Origin: Lentisphaeria bacterium | GTDB lineage: Bacteria; Verrucomicrobiota; Lentisphaeria; Oligosphaerales; Oligosphaeraceae | DNA length: 11,775 nucleotides | Reading direction: 5' to 3' | NCBI GenBank assembly: GCA_016303095.1 | Contig: JAEDMH010000073.1 | Span: forward strand, 1-11,775 | Shown: positions 1 through 6,576 of the stretch, one piece after another | Numbering within the stretch: the stretch's first letter is position 1 | How the letters are laid out: each line of letters opens with the position of its first letter | The notes under the pieces: generated by a model | Databases searched by the model: none | Told to the model about the DNA's origin: nothing | What the model saw: the letters and a program-made list of their open reading frames with translations, nothing else | Made by a program: the position numbers and the translations under genes

Positions 1-4
1 CCCG

Positions 5-22
5 CCCCCCGCAAGCGGGGGG
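5..22. repeat. GC-rich hairpin, copy 1
   Basis: Two arms, CCCCCCGC and GCGGGGGG, flank a central AA, so a transcript would form a stem of about seven pairs with a CAAG loop. The same 18-bp sequence recurs at 277-294 and 2370-2387, always in intergenic DNA and always followed by AA. No T-run follows, so it is not a classical Rho-independent terminator, though it could still act as an RNA-stabilising or REP-like element. Confidence 0.8.
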
Positions 23-25
23 AAT

Positions 26-78
26 CTAGAAAGCTAGAGGGTCTAGAGGGTCTAGGGGATCTAGAGATTCTAGGACTT
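26..78. repeat. 9-bp-periodic CTAG tandem array
   Basis: CTAG occurs at 26, 34, 43, 52, 61 and 70, so the spacings are 8, 9, 9, 9 and 9 bases. The units resemble CTAGAGGGT and diverge toward the right end. Two more CTAGs nine bases apart (298 and 307) follow the second hairpin, so the array seems attached to that element. The left end of the element may lie outside the window. Confidence 0.8.
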
Positions 79-185
79 TCCCCCAAAAAGACCCCAGGGC
101 GGAGCATGCGCAGCAGGCTCTGCCCCGACCTGGTCGACCTGCGCCGCGCAGCGGCGTTTCCGTGGCTTCCGTGTTTCCCCTCCGT

Positions 186-296
186 GCCGGGGGTTTCGGT
201 CGGCCCCTTGGGCCTCCCTTCACCCCCGTCTAGCGATCCTCCCACCCCTGCCGGGGTTCAGGAGGATCCCCCCCCGCCCCCCGCAAGCGGGGGGAA
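186..296. repeat. Long intergenic module, copy A (~111 bp)
   Basis: This segment matches 2277-2389 at roughly nine of ten positions by eye, in the same orientation. Shared blocks in order are GCCGGGGGTTTCGGTCGGCC, then CCCTTCACCCCCGTCTAGCG, then CCACCCCT followed by CGGGGTTCA, then a C-rich run, and finally the hairpin with the CAAG loop. Small differences and indels lie between these blocks. The module contains no gene. Together with copy B it brackets the symporter gene. Confidence 0.8.
277..294. repeat. GC-rich hairpin, copy 2
   Basis: This is the 3' end of the long module, with the same 18 bases as 5-22. It is followed by AATCTAGAGG and a second CTAG nine bases later, echoing the left-edge array. 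Confidence 0.8.
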
Positions 297-419
297 TCTA
301 GAGGTTCTAGAGGAACTTAAGAATCTCCGGGGGGGGGTGAGGGGATGAGTCACCCGGGAATTATAGTATCGGATTTTTTCGCTTCCCACCCCGATCCCCC
401 CCCTCCTGCCCCCCTCTTT

Positions 420-2006
420 ATGTCACCCCTCCTTCTGAAGTTGTCCCTCCTGGGCGTGTTCGCCATTCTCATGATCGGCGTCGGCCTCTATTGCCGTCGC
501 CATTCCACGGATGTGAACGGCTTTGTCCTCGGCGGACGGGCCGTGGGTCCCTGGCTCACCGCCTTCGCCTACGGCACCAGCTATTTTTCCGCCGTGGTCT
601 TTGTGGGATATGCGGGACAGTTCGGATGGCGCTACGGCATCTCCGCCACCTGGGCGGGCATCGGCAACGCCCTGATCGGGTCTCTCATGGCCTGGTCCGT
701 CCTAGGCAGACGCACCCGCATCATGACCCAGCATCTGGATTCCGCCACCATGCCCCAGTTCTTCGGGGAGCGCTTTCAAAGCACCAGCCTGAAGCTGGGG
801 GCCTCCCTCATCATCTTCATTTTCCTGATTCCCTACACCGCCTCCCTGTATAATGGCCTCTCCCGCCTCTTCAGCATGGGCTTCAACATCGACTATTCCG
901 TCTGCATCATCTTGATGGCGGTGCTCACCGCCGTCTATGTGGTGGTGGGCGGATACATGGCCACCGCCATCAACGACTTCATCCAGGGCATCATCATGCT
1001 GGTGGGCATTGTGGTTCTCATCGGGGCTGTGCTGGCCAGCCGGGGCGGACTCCAGGCCGCCCTGGTCCAACTGGCTCAGGTTGTGGATCCCGCCGCCACC
1101 CCCAACGCCAACGCCCTCAACGGCGCCACCCCCGGCATCTTCGCCTCCTTCCTGGGACCCGACCCCCTGAATCTCCTCTTCGTCGTCCTCCTCACCTCCC
1201 TGGGCACCTGGGGACTCCCCCAAATGGTCCAAAAATTCTACGCCATCACCGACGAGGGCGCCATCCATAAAGGCACCGTCATCTCCACGGTCTTCGCTCT
1301 GGTGGTGGCCGGCGGCTGCTACTTCCTGGGCGGCTTCGGGCGCATCTTCTCCGACCGGGTGGACATTGCCGCCAACGGATACGACTCCATCATCCCCGCC
1401 ATGCTGGAATCCCTCCACCCCGCCCTCATCGCCATGACCGTGATCCTGGTGCTGGCCGCCTCCATGTCCACCCTCTCCTCCCTGGTGATCGCCTCCAGCT
1501 CCACCCTGGCCATCGACTTCCTCCACGGCTGCCTGCTGAAAGAGCGCATGACCCAGAAGCAGCAACTGCTCGCCATCCGACTCCTCATTGTGGTCTTTAT
1601 CGCCATCTCCGCCGCCATCGCCCTGGTCCAGTACAACAGCAAGGTGACCTTCATCGCCCAGCTCATGGGAATCTCCTGGGGAGCCCTGGCCGGCGCCTTC
1701 CTGGCCCCCTTCCTCTACTCCCTCTATTGGAAGAAAACCACCAAGGCCTCCTGCTGGGTCTGCTTCCTCTTCGGATCCCTCCTCATGGTGGCCGACATGA
1801 TCCCCGCCACCAAAGCCCTTCTCCCCAAAATCATCCAGTCCCCCATCAATTGCGGCGTGGTGGCCATGGTGGGCGGACTTTTCCTCGTTCCCCTGGTGAG
1901 CTTCTTCACCCCCAAGCCCCCCAAACACGAGATGGACCGAATCTTCTCCTGCTATGACCGCAAGGTGACCGTCTCTATGAAAACTGCAGTGGGAGAGGGG
2001 AAATAG
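420..2006 (+). CDS. Sodium:solute symporter family transporter
   Basis: This is a polytopic inner-membrane protein of the solute:sodium symporter (SSS) family, which uses the sodium gradient to import small solutes. The substrate cannot be told from sequence. From the ATG at 420 it has 528 residues, normal for the family, with about 13 hydrophobic segments. Family features are an N-terminal first helix followed by an FVLGGR-like segment, the GGYMATAINDFIQG segment with the conserved D and Q, and the later AASMSTLSS segment. In characterised SSS proteins that helix helps form the sodium site. An upstream ATG at 345 would add 25 residues, many of them proline, that are atypical before helix 1, so I prefer 420. 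Neither start has a clean Shine-Dalgarno sequence. The gene stands alone, convergent with mreC, and lies between two copies of a direct intergenic repeat. Confidence 0.9.
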   Translation: MSPLLLKLSLLGVFAILMIGVGLYCRRHSTDVNGFVLGGRAVGPWLTAFAYGTSYFSAVVFVGYAGQFGWRYGISATWAGIGNALIGSLMAWSVLGRRTRIMTQHLDSATMPQFFGERFQSTSLKLGASLIIFIFLIPYTASLYNGLSRLFSMGFNIDYSVCIILMAVLTAVYVVVGGYMATAINDFIQGIIMLVGIVVLIGAVLASRGGLQAALVQLAQVVDPAATPNANALNGATPGIFASFLGPDPLNLLFVVLLTSLGTWGLPQMVQKFYAITDEGAIHKGTVISTVFALVVAGGCYFLGGFGRIFSDRVDIAANGYDSIIPAMLESLHPALIAMTVILVLAASMSTLSSLVIASSSTLAIDFLHGCLLKERMTQKQQLLAIRLLIVVFIAISAAIALVQYNSKVTFIAQLMGISWGALAGAFLAPFLYSLYWKKTTKASCWVCFLFGSLLMVADMIPATKALLPKIIQSPINCGVVAMVGGLFLVPLVSFFTPKPPKHEMDRIFSCYDRKVTVSMKTAVGEGK

Positions 2007-2033
2007 TCCCCACTCCCGCCCAAGCCGGGTCCA

Positions 2034-2077
2034 AAAATCGATATATACTTGATATTCTAGTAGTTACATAAGAATAC
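2034..2077. other. AT-rich island
   Basis: About 44 bases containing AAAAATCGATATATACTTGA and further A/T-rich sequence stand out in GC-rich surroundings. TTGATA occurs at 2049-2054, but no -10 hexamer lies at the usual distance. No gene starts downstream on the plus strand before the convergent mreC. It could be a protein-binding site, a promoter for an unseen RNA, or a remnant. Confidence 0.4.
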
Positions 2078-2079
2078 GG

Positions 2080-2118
2080 GCGGGGCGTGCGACTAGGGCG
2101 AACCGCCCGCTCCATGCC
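2080..2118. repeat. REP-like 39-bp repeat, copy 1
   Basis: It matches 2409-2447 at 35 of 39 positions and in the same orientation. The last 20 bases, CGAACCGCCCGCTCCATGCC, are identical. GGGCGG at 2078-2083 pairs with CCGCCC at 2103-2108, so the repeat has internal dyad symmetry. That is the usual form of REP-type intergenic repeats. Confidence 0.7.
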
Positions 2119-2276
2119 CTCTGTGCGCCCGGCTTGCCGGGCCTTCCGTGCATTCCGTGTTTTTATCTCTGCGTCTTCCGGGGTTGGCCGCAGGCGCCGA
2201 GGGTTGCGCAATGCTTCACCCCGTCGCCAAGGCCTGGCCTGCCACCCCTACGGGGTTCGGATTCGATTGGGGCCTT

Positions 2277-2389
2277 GCCGGGGGTTTCGGTCGGCCCTTT
2301 TGGCCCTCCCTTCACCCCCGTCTAGCGATCCACCCACCCCTACGGGGTTCATGAGGATTCCCCCCCTTCCCCCCCGCAAGCGGGGGGAA
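2277..2389. repeat. Long intergenic module, copy B (~113 bp)
   Basis: This is the direct repeat of 186-296, about 2.09 kb away. It differs in a short stretch after CGGTCGGCCC, in a few single bases, and in the C-rich run before the hairpin, which here is interrupted by TT. The hairpin is followed by AAACGAACC rather than by the CTAG units seen at copy A. Confidence 0.8.
2370..2387. repeat. GC-rich hairpin, copy 3
   Basis: This carries the same CCCCCCGC-AA-GCGGGGGG palindrome as the other two copies. It lies between two convergent genes, a place where a bidirectional 3'-end structure would be useful, but it has no flanking T-run. Confidence 0.8.
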
Positions 2390-2408
2390 ACGAACCCTCA
2401 ACCTCGTG

Positions 2409-2447
2409 GCGGGTCGTTCGGCTAGCGCGAACCGCCCGCTCCATGCC
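2409..2447. repeat. REP-like 39-bp repeat, copy 2
   Basis: This copy has the better dyad. GCGGG (2409-2413) pairs with CCCGC (2435-2439), and GTTCG (2416-2420) pairs with CGAAC (2428-2432), with a 2-base internal mismatch and a 7-base loop. It lies just beyond the mreC stop codon. Confidence 0.7.
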
Positions 2448-2458
2448 TCCGTGGCCTT

Positions 2459-3304
2459 TCAGTTCACAGGGATGATGACCATGACGAAATGGAGGTTTCC
2501 CATGGGGGCGAGAGGGACGCCATGGAGTTGGGCGCGCACTCGATCGGGGCGATGGACCCGTCCTCCCTCCGGGGCATCCGCCAAGATTCTTCCCACAGGG
2601 ATGCCCGGAGGCATCATTCCCCCCAATCCGCTGGTGACCACCTGCTCCTCCGGGGACACCTGCAAATCCTTGGGAAGATATTCCACCGTAAAGCCCAACT
2701 CTCCCTGGGAGAACGGGGTATTTCCCTGTCCCTGAAGGACGCCCACGGCCTGGTTTCCGGAGAGCGCCACCCCGAATCGGCACTCGGAAGAGAGGAGGGT
2801 CACCACCTCCGAGGCATGGGCATGGCAGCGAAGCACACGGCCAAAGGCATATCCCTCCACCAAAACCAGCGCCCCGGGCACCACCCCATCCCTCGCTCCC
2901 CGATTGATGAGGAGTCGGTCATGCCAGCGCTGGGGATCCCGGGAGATCACCTCCGCCACCATCGCCCGCCATGTCTGCCGGGGAGGCAGAGCCATAAGAC
3001 GGCGCAACTCCTCGTTTTCCCGGGAGACATCCTCCAGGGCATCCAGTCGAAGCTTCAATTCCTGGATCTGGCGTTCCGCCTCCCGCAGGGATTCCTTTTG
3101 TCCCAGGCGTCCGGGCTGCAGCCAACGCAATCCATCCCCCACGAGCCGTCCCAGGGCATTTCCCAAGGAGATCGCCGGGGAGAAGAGCGCTCCTGCCAAG
3201 CGTCGTCCTGAAGAAGTCAAAGGCACCAGGAGACAGAGAAGGATTCCCAGGGTCAGGAGAATCGTTCGGAGGGCGAGATAAGTTTTCCGGGGGGAGGAGG
3301 GCAA
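2459..3304 (-). CDS. mreC: Rod shape-determining protein MreC
   Basis: MreC is the bitopic scaffold of the elongasome. It links cytoplasmic MreB to the periplasmic peptidoglycan-synthesis enzymes. The 281 residues are typical in length. A membrane anchor spans about 10-28, a coiled coil about 70-103, and the beta-rich MreC domain follows. Diagnostic segments are AEVISRDPQRWHDRLLINRG (about 117-136) and VVTSGLGGMMPPGIPVGRI (222-240). The proposed start is TTG. It lies 12 bases after the tadA stop and in the same frame, so no ATG can lie further upstream, and a later start would cut into the anchor. The Shine-Dalgarno is weak (AGAAG). The gene is probably co-transcribed with tadA. The usual mreB and mreD neighbours are not in the window: the genes on either side are tadA and a convergent transporter. 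Confidence 0.92.
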   Translation of the reverse strand: MPSSPRKTYLALRTILLTLGILLCLLVPLTSSGRRLAGALFSPAISLGNALGRLVGDGLRWLQPGRLGQKESLREAERQIQELKLRLDALEDVSRENEELRRLMALPPRQTWRAMVAEVISRDPQRWHDRLLINRGARDGVVPGALVLVEGYAFGRVLRCHAHASEVVTLLSSECRFGVALSGNQAVGVLQGQGNTPFSQGELGFTVEYLPKDLQVSPEEQVVTSGLGGMMPPGIPVGRILADAPEGGRVHRPDRVRAQLHGVPLAPMGNLHFVMVIIPVN

Positions 3305-3316
3305 GGGGAGGCTTCT

Positions 3317-3802
3317 CTAGGGAGCGGGTCGTTCCTCCCGTCGTCGTCGGCGGAAGAAATCTTTCAATACTTCGGCGCATTCCTGAGCCAAGACGCCGGG
3401 GGTCACGGGGGTGCAGTGGAGAGCGCCAGGGAAACTGGTGAGATTCAAGGCGCCTCCGGCCGCCCCCATGCGAGGATCCGGGGCCCCGAAGACCAGGCGC
3501 CCCAGCCGGCAGTTGACCATGGCTCCTGCGCACATCGGGCAGGGTTCCTTGGTCACATAGAGGGTGCAACGGGTCAACCGCCATTCCCCCAACGCGCGGG
3601 AGGCCTGCTGCAGGGCCAGCAATTCCGCATGGGCGGTGCCATCCAAAGATTTTTCCACCCCATTGGCGGCCGCTGCCACCTCTCGCCCCTGGTCATCCAC
3701 CACCACGGCCCCCACGGGAACTTCTCCCTCCCCGGCGGCCTTTCGAGCCAGTTCCAGGGCCCGGAGCATCCACTGTTCATCGATGGAGGAGGGGGTGTCC
3801 AT
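3317..3802 (-). CDS. tadA: tRNA-specific adenosine deaminase TadA
   Basis: TadA converts adenosine 34, the wobble base of tRNA-Arg(ACG), to inosine in the cytoplasm. The 161-residue protein is of usual length. It shows the zinc cytidine/deoxycytidylate deaminase signature: TAHAE with H58 as zinc ligand and E60 as the proton shuttle, and EPCPMCAGA with C88 and C91 as the other ligands. The spacing matches E. coli TadA (H57, E59, C87, C90). The segment KSLDGTAHAE and the arginine-rich C-terminal tail also fit. A guanine deaminase or other CDA-fold enzyme is possible but less likely. The ATG at 3802 is the first in frame and its Shine-Dalgarno is unconvincing. mreC follows after 12 bases, and 100 bases separate this gene from the parvulin gene upstream. 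Confidence 0.93.
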   Translation of the reverse strand: MDTPSSIDEQWMLRALELARKAAGEGEVPVGAVVVDDQGREVAAAANGVEKSLDGTAHAELLALQQASRALGEWRLTRCTLYVTKEPCPMCAGAMVNCRLGRLVFGAPDPRMGAAGGALNLTSFPGALHCTPVTPGVLAQECAEVLKDFFRRRRREERPAP

Positions 3803-3902
3803 TCCCTTGGGGCGAGGAGGTGAGGCGGATGGAAAAGAGATTTCCCCCGCCGACCGTTTGGGGCAGCGGGGGGGGGAGAAAGGCGTCGGAGAGCGGAAGG
3901 AA

Positions 3903-4994
3903 TTAGGGGAGTTTCACCTGGAACTCCACCGCATCCAGAATCTCCTTAATGCGCTTCTCCATGGCCTCGCCCATCGCCATTTCCTGCAGATACTCCTGGA
4001 TCTGCGTCTTGGCATCCTCGAAGGGGGCCATGACACTGGGATGAGAGGGGCCGGCCAAGATGAGATGATAGCCAAAGACCGTCTCCACGGGCTGGCTCAC
4101 CTCGCCTTCCTTCAAGGTGGCCAGGGCAGCCTCGAACTCCGGCACCATGCTGCCTTCCGGGAACTCTCCCAAAGAACCGCCCTTCTCCTTGGAGGGGCAG
4201 TCGGAATATTCCTTGGCCAACTCGGCGAAATTGGAAGCGTCCGCCGCCAGTTTTCCCTGGATCTCCCGAATCTTGGCCAAGCAGGCATCCTTTTCCTCCT
4301 GGGAGGGATCCTGGCTGGGGAACTGCACCAAGATGTGGGAGGCGCTGTAGGTGGCGGGTTGCTGGAAGGCCTCCTGATTCTCGTCGTAGAACTTCCGGAC
4401 CGCCTCCTCTGAGGGAGCAGGCACCTCCTTCTGCACATTCTCCTGGAGCTGCTGCATGTATTTCCCCACCACCATCTCCTGGATCATGCGCTCCTTAAGC
4501 TCTTCCTCCGTCATCCCCAACTGGGCCAACTGGGCGTCAAACTGCTCCTTCATCTGGGTCTTAATCTCTTCCAGATTCTTCTCCACAGCCTGGGCATCCC
4601 CTGCAATTCCCATCTCTAACGCATTCTGCAAGAAGATCTTCTGCATTCCCATCCCCTGGGCCATGCGCGCCAGATACGCCATCACCATCTCTTCCGTCAA
4701 GGGAGCGCCCTGGGCCAACGCCGCCTTCACCTGGGGCTCCGCCATCTTCACCAGTTCCTCCCGGGTCACCAGGCCCCCCTCCCCTTTGCTCTCCACCACG
4801 ACTTCAGGAAGCTTCGCCACCAGAGCCTCAAAGTCCAGAGGGGCAGGGACGACCTCCTGGGAGGCGGGAGCCGTTTCATTCACCACTTGGGGAGCCGCTT
4901 CCTCCTGGGGGGCGGGAGCGGGGGTTTCCTGGGCGAAGCAGGCGCTGGCGCCGAAGAGCAGAGAAGCGGCCAAAAGGAAGAAGGGATGTTTCAT
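3903..4994 (-). CDS. Secreted parvulin-type peptidyl-prolyl isomerase (SurA/PrsA-like)
   Basis: This is an extracytoplasmic foldase or chaperone that isomerises X-Pro bonds in exported proteins, probably in the periplasm. The 363-residue precursor begins with a signal peptide (MKHPFFLLAASLLFGASACFA, cleavage after about residue 21). An Ala/Pro/Glu-rich linker runs to about 52 and a helical SurA-N/trigger-like chaperone region spans about 75-205. One rotamase domain follows at about 216-315, seen in ASHILV, the FAELAKEYSDCPS...GGSLGEF block and VFGYHLI. Classical SurA has two parvulin domains and this protein has one, so it is closer in layout to PrsA or PpiC types. No lipobox is seen, because C19 lies inside the signal peptide and is not in lipobox context. 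AAGGA sits about nine bases before the ATG. Substrates are unknown. Confidence 0.87.
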   Translation of the reverse strand: MKHPFFLLAASLLFGASACFAQETPAPAPQEEAAPQVVNETAPASQEVVPAPLDFEALVAKLPEVVVESKGEGGLVTREELVKMAEPQVKAALAQGAPLTEEMVMAYLARMAQGMGMQKIFLQNALEMGIAGDAQAVEKNLEEIKTQMKEQFDAQLAQLGMTEEELKERMIQEMVVGKYMQQLQENVQKEVPAPSEEAVRKFYDENQEAFQQPATYSASHILVQFPSQDPSQEEKDACLAKIREIQGKLAADASNFAELAKEYSDCPSKEKGGSLGEFPEGSMVPEFEAALATLKEGEVSQPVETVFGYHLILAGPSHPSVMAPFEDAKTQIQEYLQEMAMGEAMEKRIKEILDAVEFQVKLP

Positions 4995-5058
4995 GGGGGG
5001 GTATCCTTGGGCAGTGCGAGGGTTAGCGTGTCAAGAAGGAGGAGGAGCCGTTTCCATG

Positions 5059-5073
5059 TCCCGACCTTCGGGA
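5059..5073. promoter_or_regulatory. Small dyad in the parvulin leader
   Basis: TCCCGA-CCT-TCGGGA is a perfect 6-bp inverted repeat with a 3-base centre, about 65 bases upstream of the parvulin ATG. It would lie in the leader transcript and could be a small hairpin or an operator half-site pair. No further support is seen. Confidence 0.3.
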
Positions 5074-5102
5074 GAGGGATCCGTTCCTCCCTGCGGTTGT
5101 GC

Positions 5103-5108
5103 TGTCAA
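5103..5108 (-). promoter_or_regulatory. Candidate -35 element (TTGACA) for the parvulin gene
   Basis: On the minus strand this is a perfect TTGACA, preceded by an 8-T tract that resembles an UP element and lying about 110 bases before the parvulin start. No good -10 hexamer is found 16-18 bases further on, so the promoter assignment is tentative. Confidence 0.3.
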
Positions 5109-5207
5109 TCAAAAAAAAGGGGAGGATGTTTGGGGGAAGGCGTCAGAGAAGCTTTCCCGTGGGAAAAAAGACGGAGAATAGACCATAGGAAAGGCGATGG
5201 GTTCCGT

Positions 5208-6269
5208 TCAAGGGAGCCAACGGTAGAGAAAATCTGCCGTTTCCGCCACGCCGGTCACGGGGGCTACTTTACCCGTTGGGGGAAGAAGTTCTCGATATTC
5301 TGCCAGAAAAGCGGGAGAAAAATCTCCCGAGGCGGCCTCCATCGCCTTTTGCCACAGAAGAAGGGCCTCCATGTACGCCTGGGGAGAACGGGCAAGGCGC
5401 CCCTGGAGAAGCTTGCCTACGATTGTCAGAGGACCCTCGCGGTCCAGGCGTTCCTCCAGGCACTTCCGGTTTTCGGGGGAGAGTTCCTGCCAGCGAAGCC
5501 AGGAAGCCAATTCCCGGGCGGCGCTCCATTCCCGGGCCGCGAGCCACTCCTCCGGGGAAGCGGCAAGCAAGACCGGCAACTCCGCCTCCCCCTCTCCCCG
5601 GGAACGGGGAAACGCCTCCAGGCATGAGACAATCCGGGAAGCCCACTGACGGGTCAACAGACACAGCTCCAACTCCCCCTCCCATTTCCGGCAATCCCGC
5701 TGAAACTCCTCCTGACGCAAGGACGCCAGGAGCGCCTCCTGGGATGCCCAGAAGGGCGGAAAGGTCTTCGGGGCCATCCGGGAGAGTTCTTGACGCCAGG
5801 GAGAGAGGAAATTCAGGGAATCCTCCAGATCCTGGGACTTTCCATAGGGGCGTCGGGCGCAGAAGAGGGCCAGGGCCTGGAGAGCCTGGGGAAGGCTCCG
5901 CAATTCCAGCAGAGCGGGGGTGGCCCGTCCCTCCCGCTCCGCCTGATCCAGGAGGGCGGCGAAATCATGGAAGCGCTGTTCCTGAAGCAACTGGCTGGCC
6001 TCCGCCATCAGCTCCCGATGCCCGTTCTCCTCCTGGAGAATCCGGGCCACCTGGGGAGCCAACTTCCCCTCCTGCTCCCATTCCTGCCAGCGTCCCTCTC
6101 CCTGCTCCAAGGAAAGTCCGCTTTCCACCAGGGCGTCGCTGGCGCCCAAATCGTAGGCGGGGGCGTTCCGCTCCGCCTTCCTGCCACAGGAGAGAGCCAG
6201 CAGAAGCAGGGATGCCAGGAGCAGGCATCGGAGTGCCGGCGCGGAGGAGGAGGAACAGAAGGAAGCCAT
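5208..6269 (-). CDS. Hypothetical lipoprotein
   Basis: I do not recognise the family. The chosen ATG at 6269 gives 353 residues. The frame extends to 6320, but the extra 17 residues would sit ahead of the signal peptide. The N-terminus is a lipoprotein signal: a hydrophobic LLLASLLLLALS stretch followed by C28, so it is probably membrane-anchored after lipidation. The lipobox has Ala at -3, acceptable but not ideal. The rest is rich in Leu, Glu, Ala, Trp and Gln, with many short amphipathic helices, suggesting an all-helical, possibly TPR-like scaffold. No catalytic motif is visible. The parvulin gene lies 213 bases downstream on the same strand and rph is divergent. No Shine-Dalgarno precedes the ATG, and a TAATAT hexamer occurs further upstream at the expected orientation. 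Confidence 0.7.
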   Translation of the reverse strand: MASFCSSSSAPALRCLLLASLLLLALSCGRKAERNAPAYDLGASDALVESGLSLEQGEGRWQEWEQEGKLAPQVARILQEENGHRELMAEASQLLQEQRFHDFAALLDQAEREGRATPALLELRSLPQALQALALFCARRPYGKSQDLEDSLNFLSPWRQELSRMAPKTFPPFWASQEALLASLRQEEFQRDCRKWEGELELCLLTRQWASRIVSCLEAFPRSRGEGEAELPVLLAASPEEWLAAREWSAARELASWLRWQELSPENRKCLEERLDREGPLTIVGKLLQGRLARSPQAYMEALLLWQKAMEAASGDFSPAFLAEYRELLPPTGKVAPVTGVAETADFLYRWLP

Positions 6270-6576
6270 GGAAAAAGGAAGAGGGGAGAGAGGGGGGATT
6301 TCCCTGGCGGGCTCCCCCAAAGGCGCAGGGACAGGGGTATATTAAACCTCGCTTTCGTCCTGGCGGAGCCGAGAGGGGAGAGCGGCCTCCTTACTGGCGA
6401 CCACCGAGACAGCCAGCGGCAGACACTCCCTGGCCTCTCGCCCCCATGCCCCGCCTGGGAGAACATGGGGAGAATATATAGCCTGCACGCCAGGCGGCTC
6501 TCTCCCTCCCCGCGGGAAATCCGCCCCTTCCCGCGCCTCCCCCCCTACGCCACAACCCCAGGAGACTTCCCCTTCC
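6270..6576. other. Divergent intergenic region, lipoprotein / rph
   Basis: This 307-base gap separates two divergent genes and should hold both promoters. A TAATAT hexamer on the minus strand (inside TATATTAA near 6338-6346) could be a -10 for the lipoprotein gene. TATATA at 6475-6480 could be a -10 for rph, giving a leader of about 90 bases. Neither has a recognisable -35 at the usual distance. No repeat of the 186/2277 family, RNA gene or further reading frame is evident. Confidence 0.5.

Larger units (their letters stand above)
1..419. other. Gene-free stretch with repeats, upstream of the symporter
   Basis: I find no gene here. The stretch starts with a GC-rich hairpin, continues into a 9-bp-periodic CTAG array, and ends with a copy of the long intergenic module plus a second hairpin (each listed separately). 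Positions 76-185 hold only small dyads such as GGTCGACC at 130-137 and TGCGCCGCGCA. Their sense differs from the module, and no promoter is convincing. The open frames here are proline- and arginine-rich translations of the repeats, not proteins. Confidence 0.7.
2007..2458. other. Repeat-rich convergent intergenic region
   Basis: This 452-base gap lies between the 3' ends of the symporter and mreC. It holds an AT-rich island (2034-2077), two 39-bp REP-like repeats at its flanks, copy B of the long module and a third GC-rich hairpin. ACCCCTACGGGGT hairpins occur within two perfect 17-bp copies at 2242-2258 and 2334-2350. No gene is visible, and open frames through it read as PPLPP or RAVR repeats. 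Confidence 0.75.

Noticed and set aside
106..348. Small proline-rich proteins encoded in the repeat regions (also 2087-2425)
   Set aside because: They are translations of the intergenic module and hairpin and share repeat-derived PSPPSSDPPTP segments. No start signal supports them.
702..1928. 408-residue open frame antisense to the symporter
   Set aside because: It is a Gly/Glu/Asp/His-rich translation with no family resemblance, fully antisense to a clear transporter. GC-rich codon use produces such frames.
5..2387. The repeated hairpins and 39-bp repeats as a CRISPR array
   Set aside because: There are too few copies, spacing is irregular (hundreds of bases), and no cas genes are present.
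2370..2387. GC hairpin as a Rho-independent terminator
   Set aside because: The stem is strong, but no T-run follows on either strand, so I list it only as a repeat.
5153..5171. TTTCCCGTGGGAAAAAAG as terminator of the lipoprotein gene
   Set aside because: On the strand of that gene the T-run precedes the stem instead of following it, which is the wrong order.
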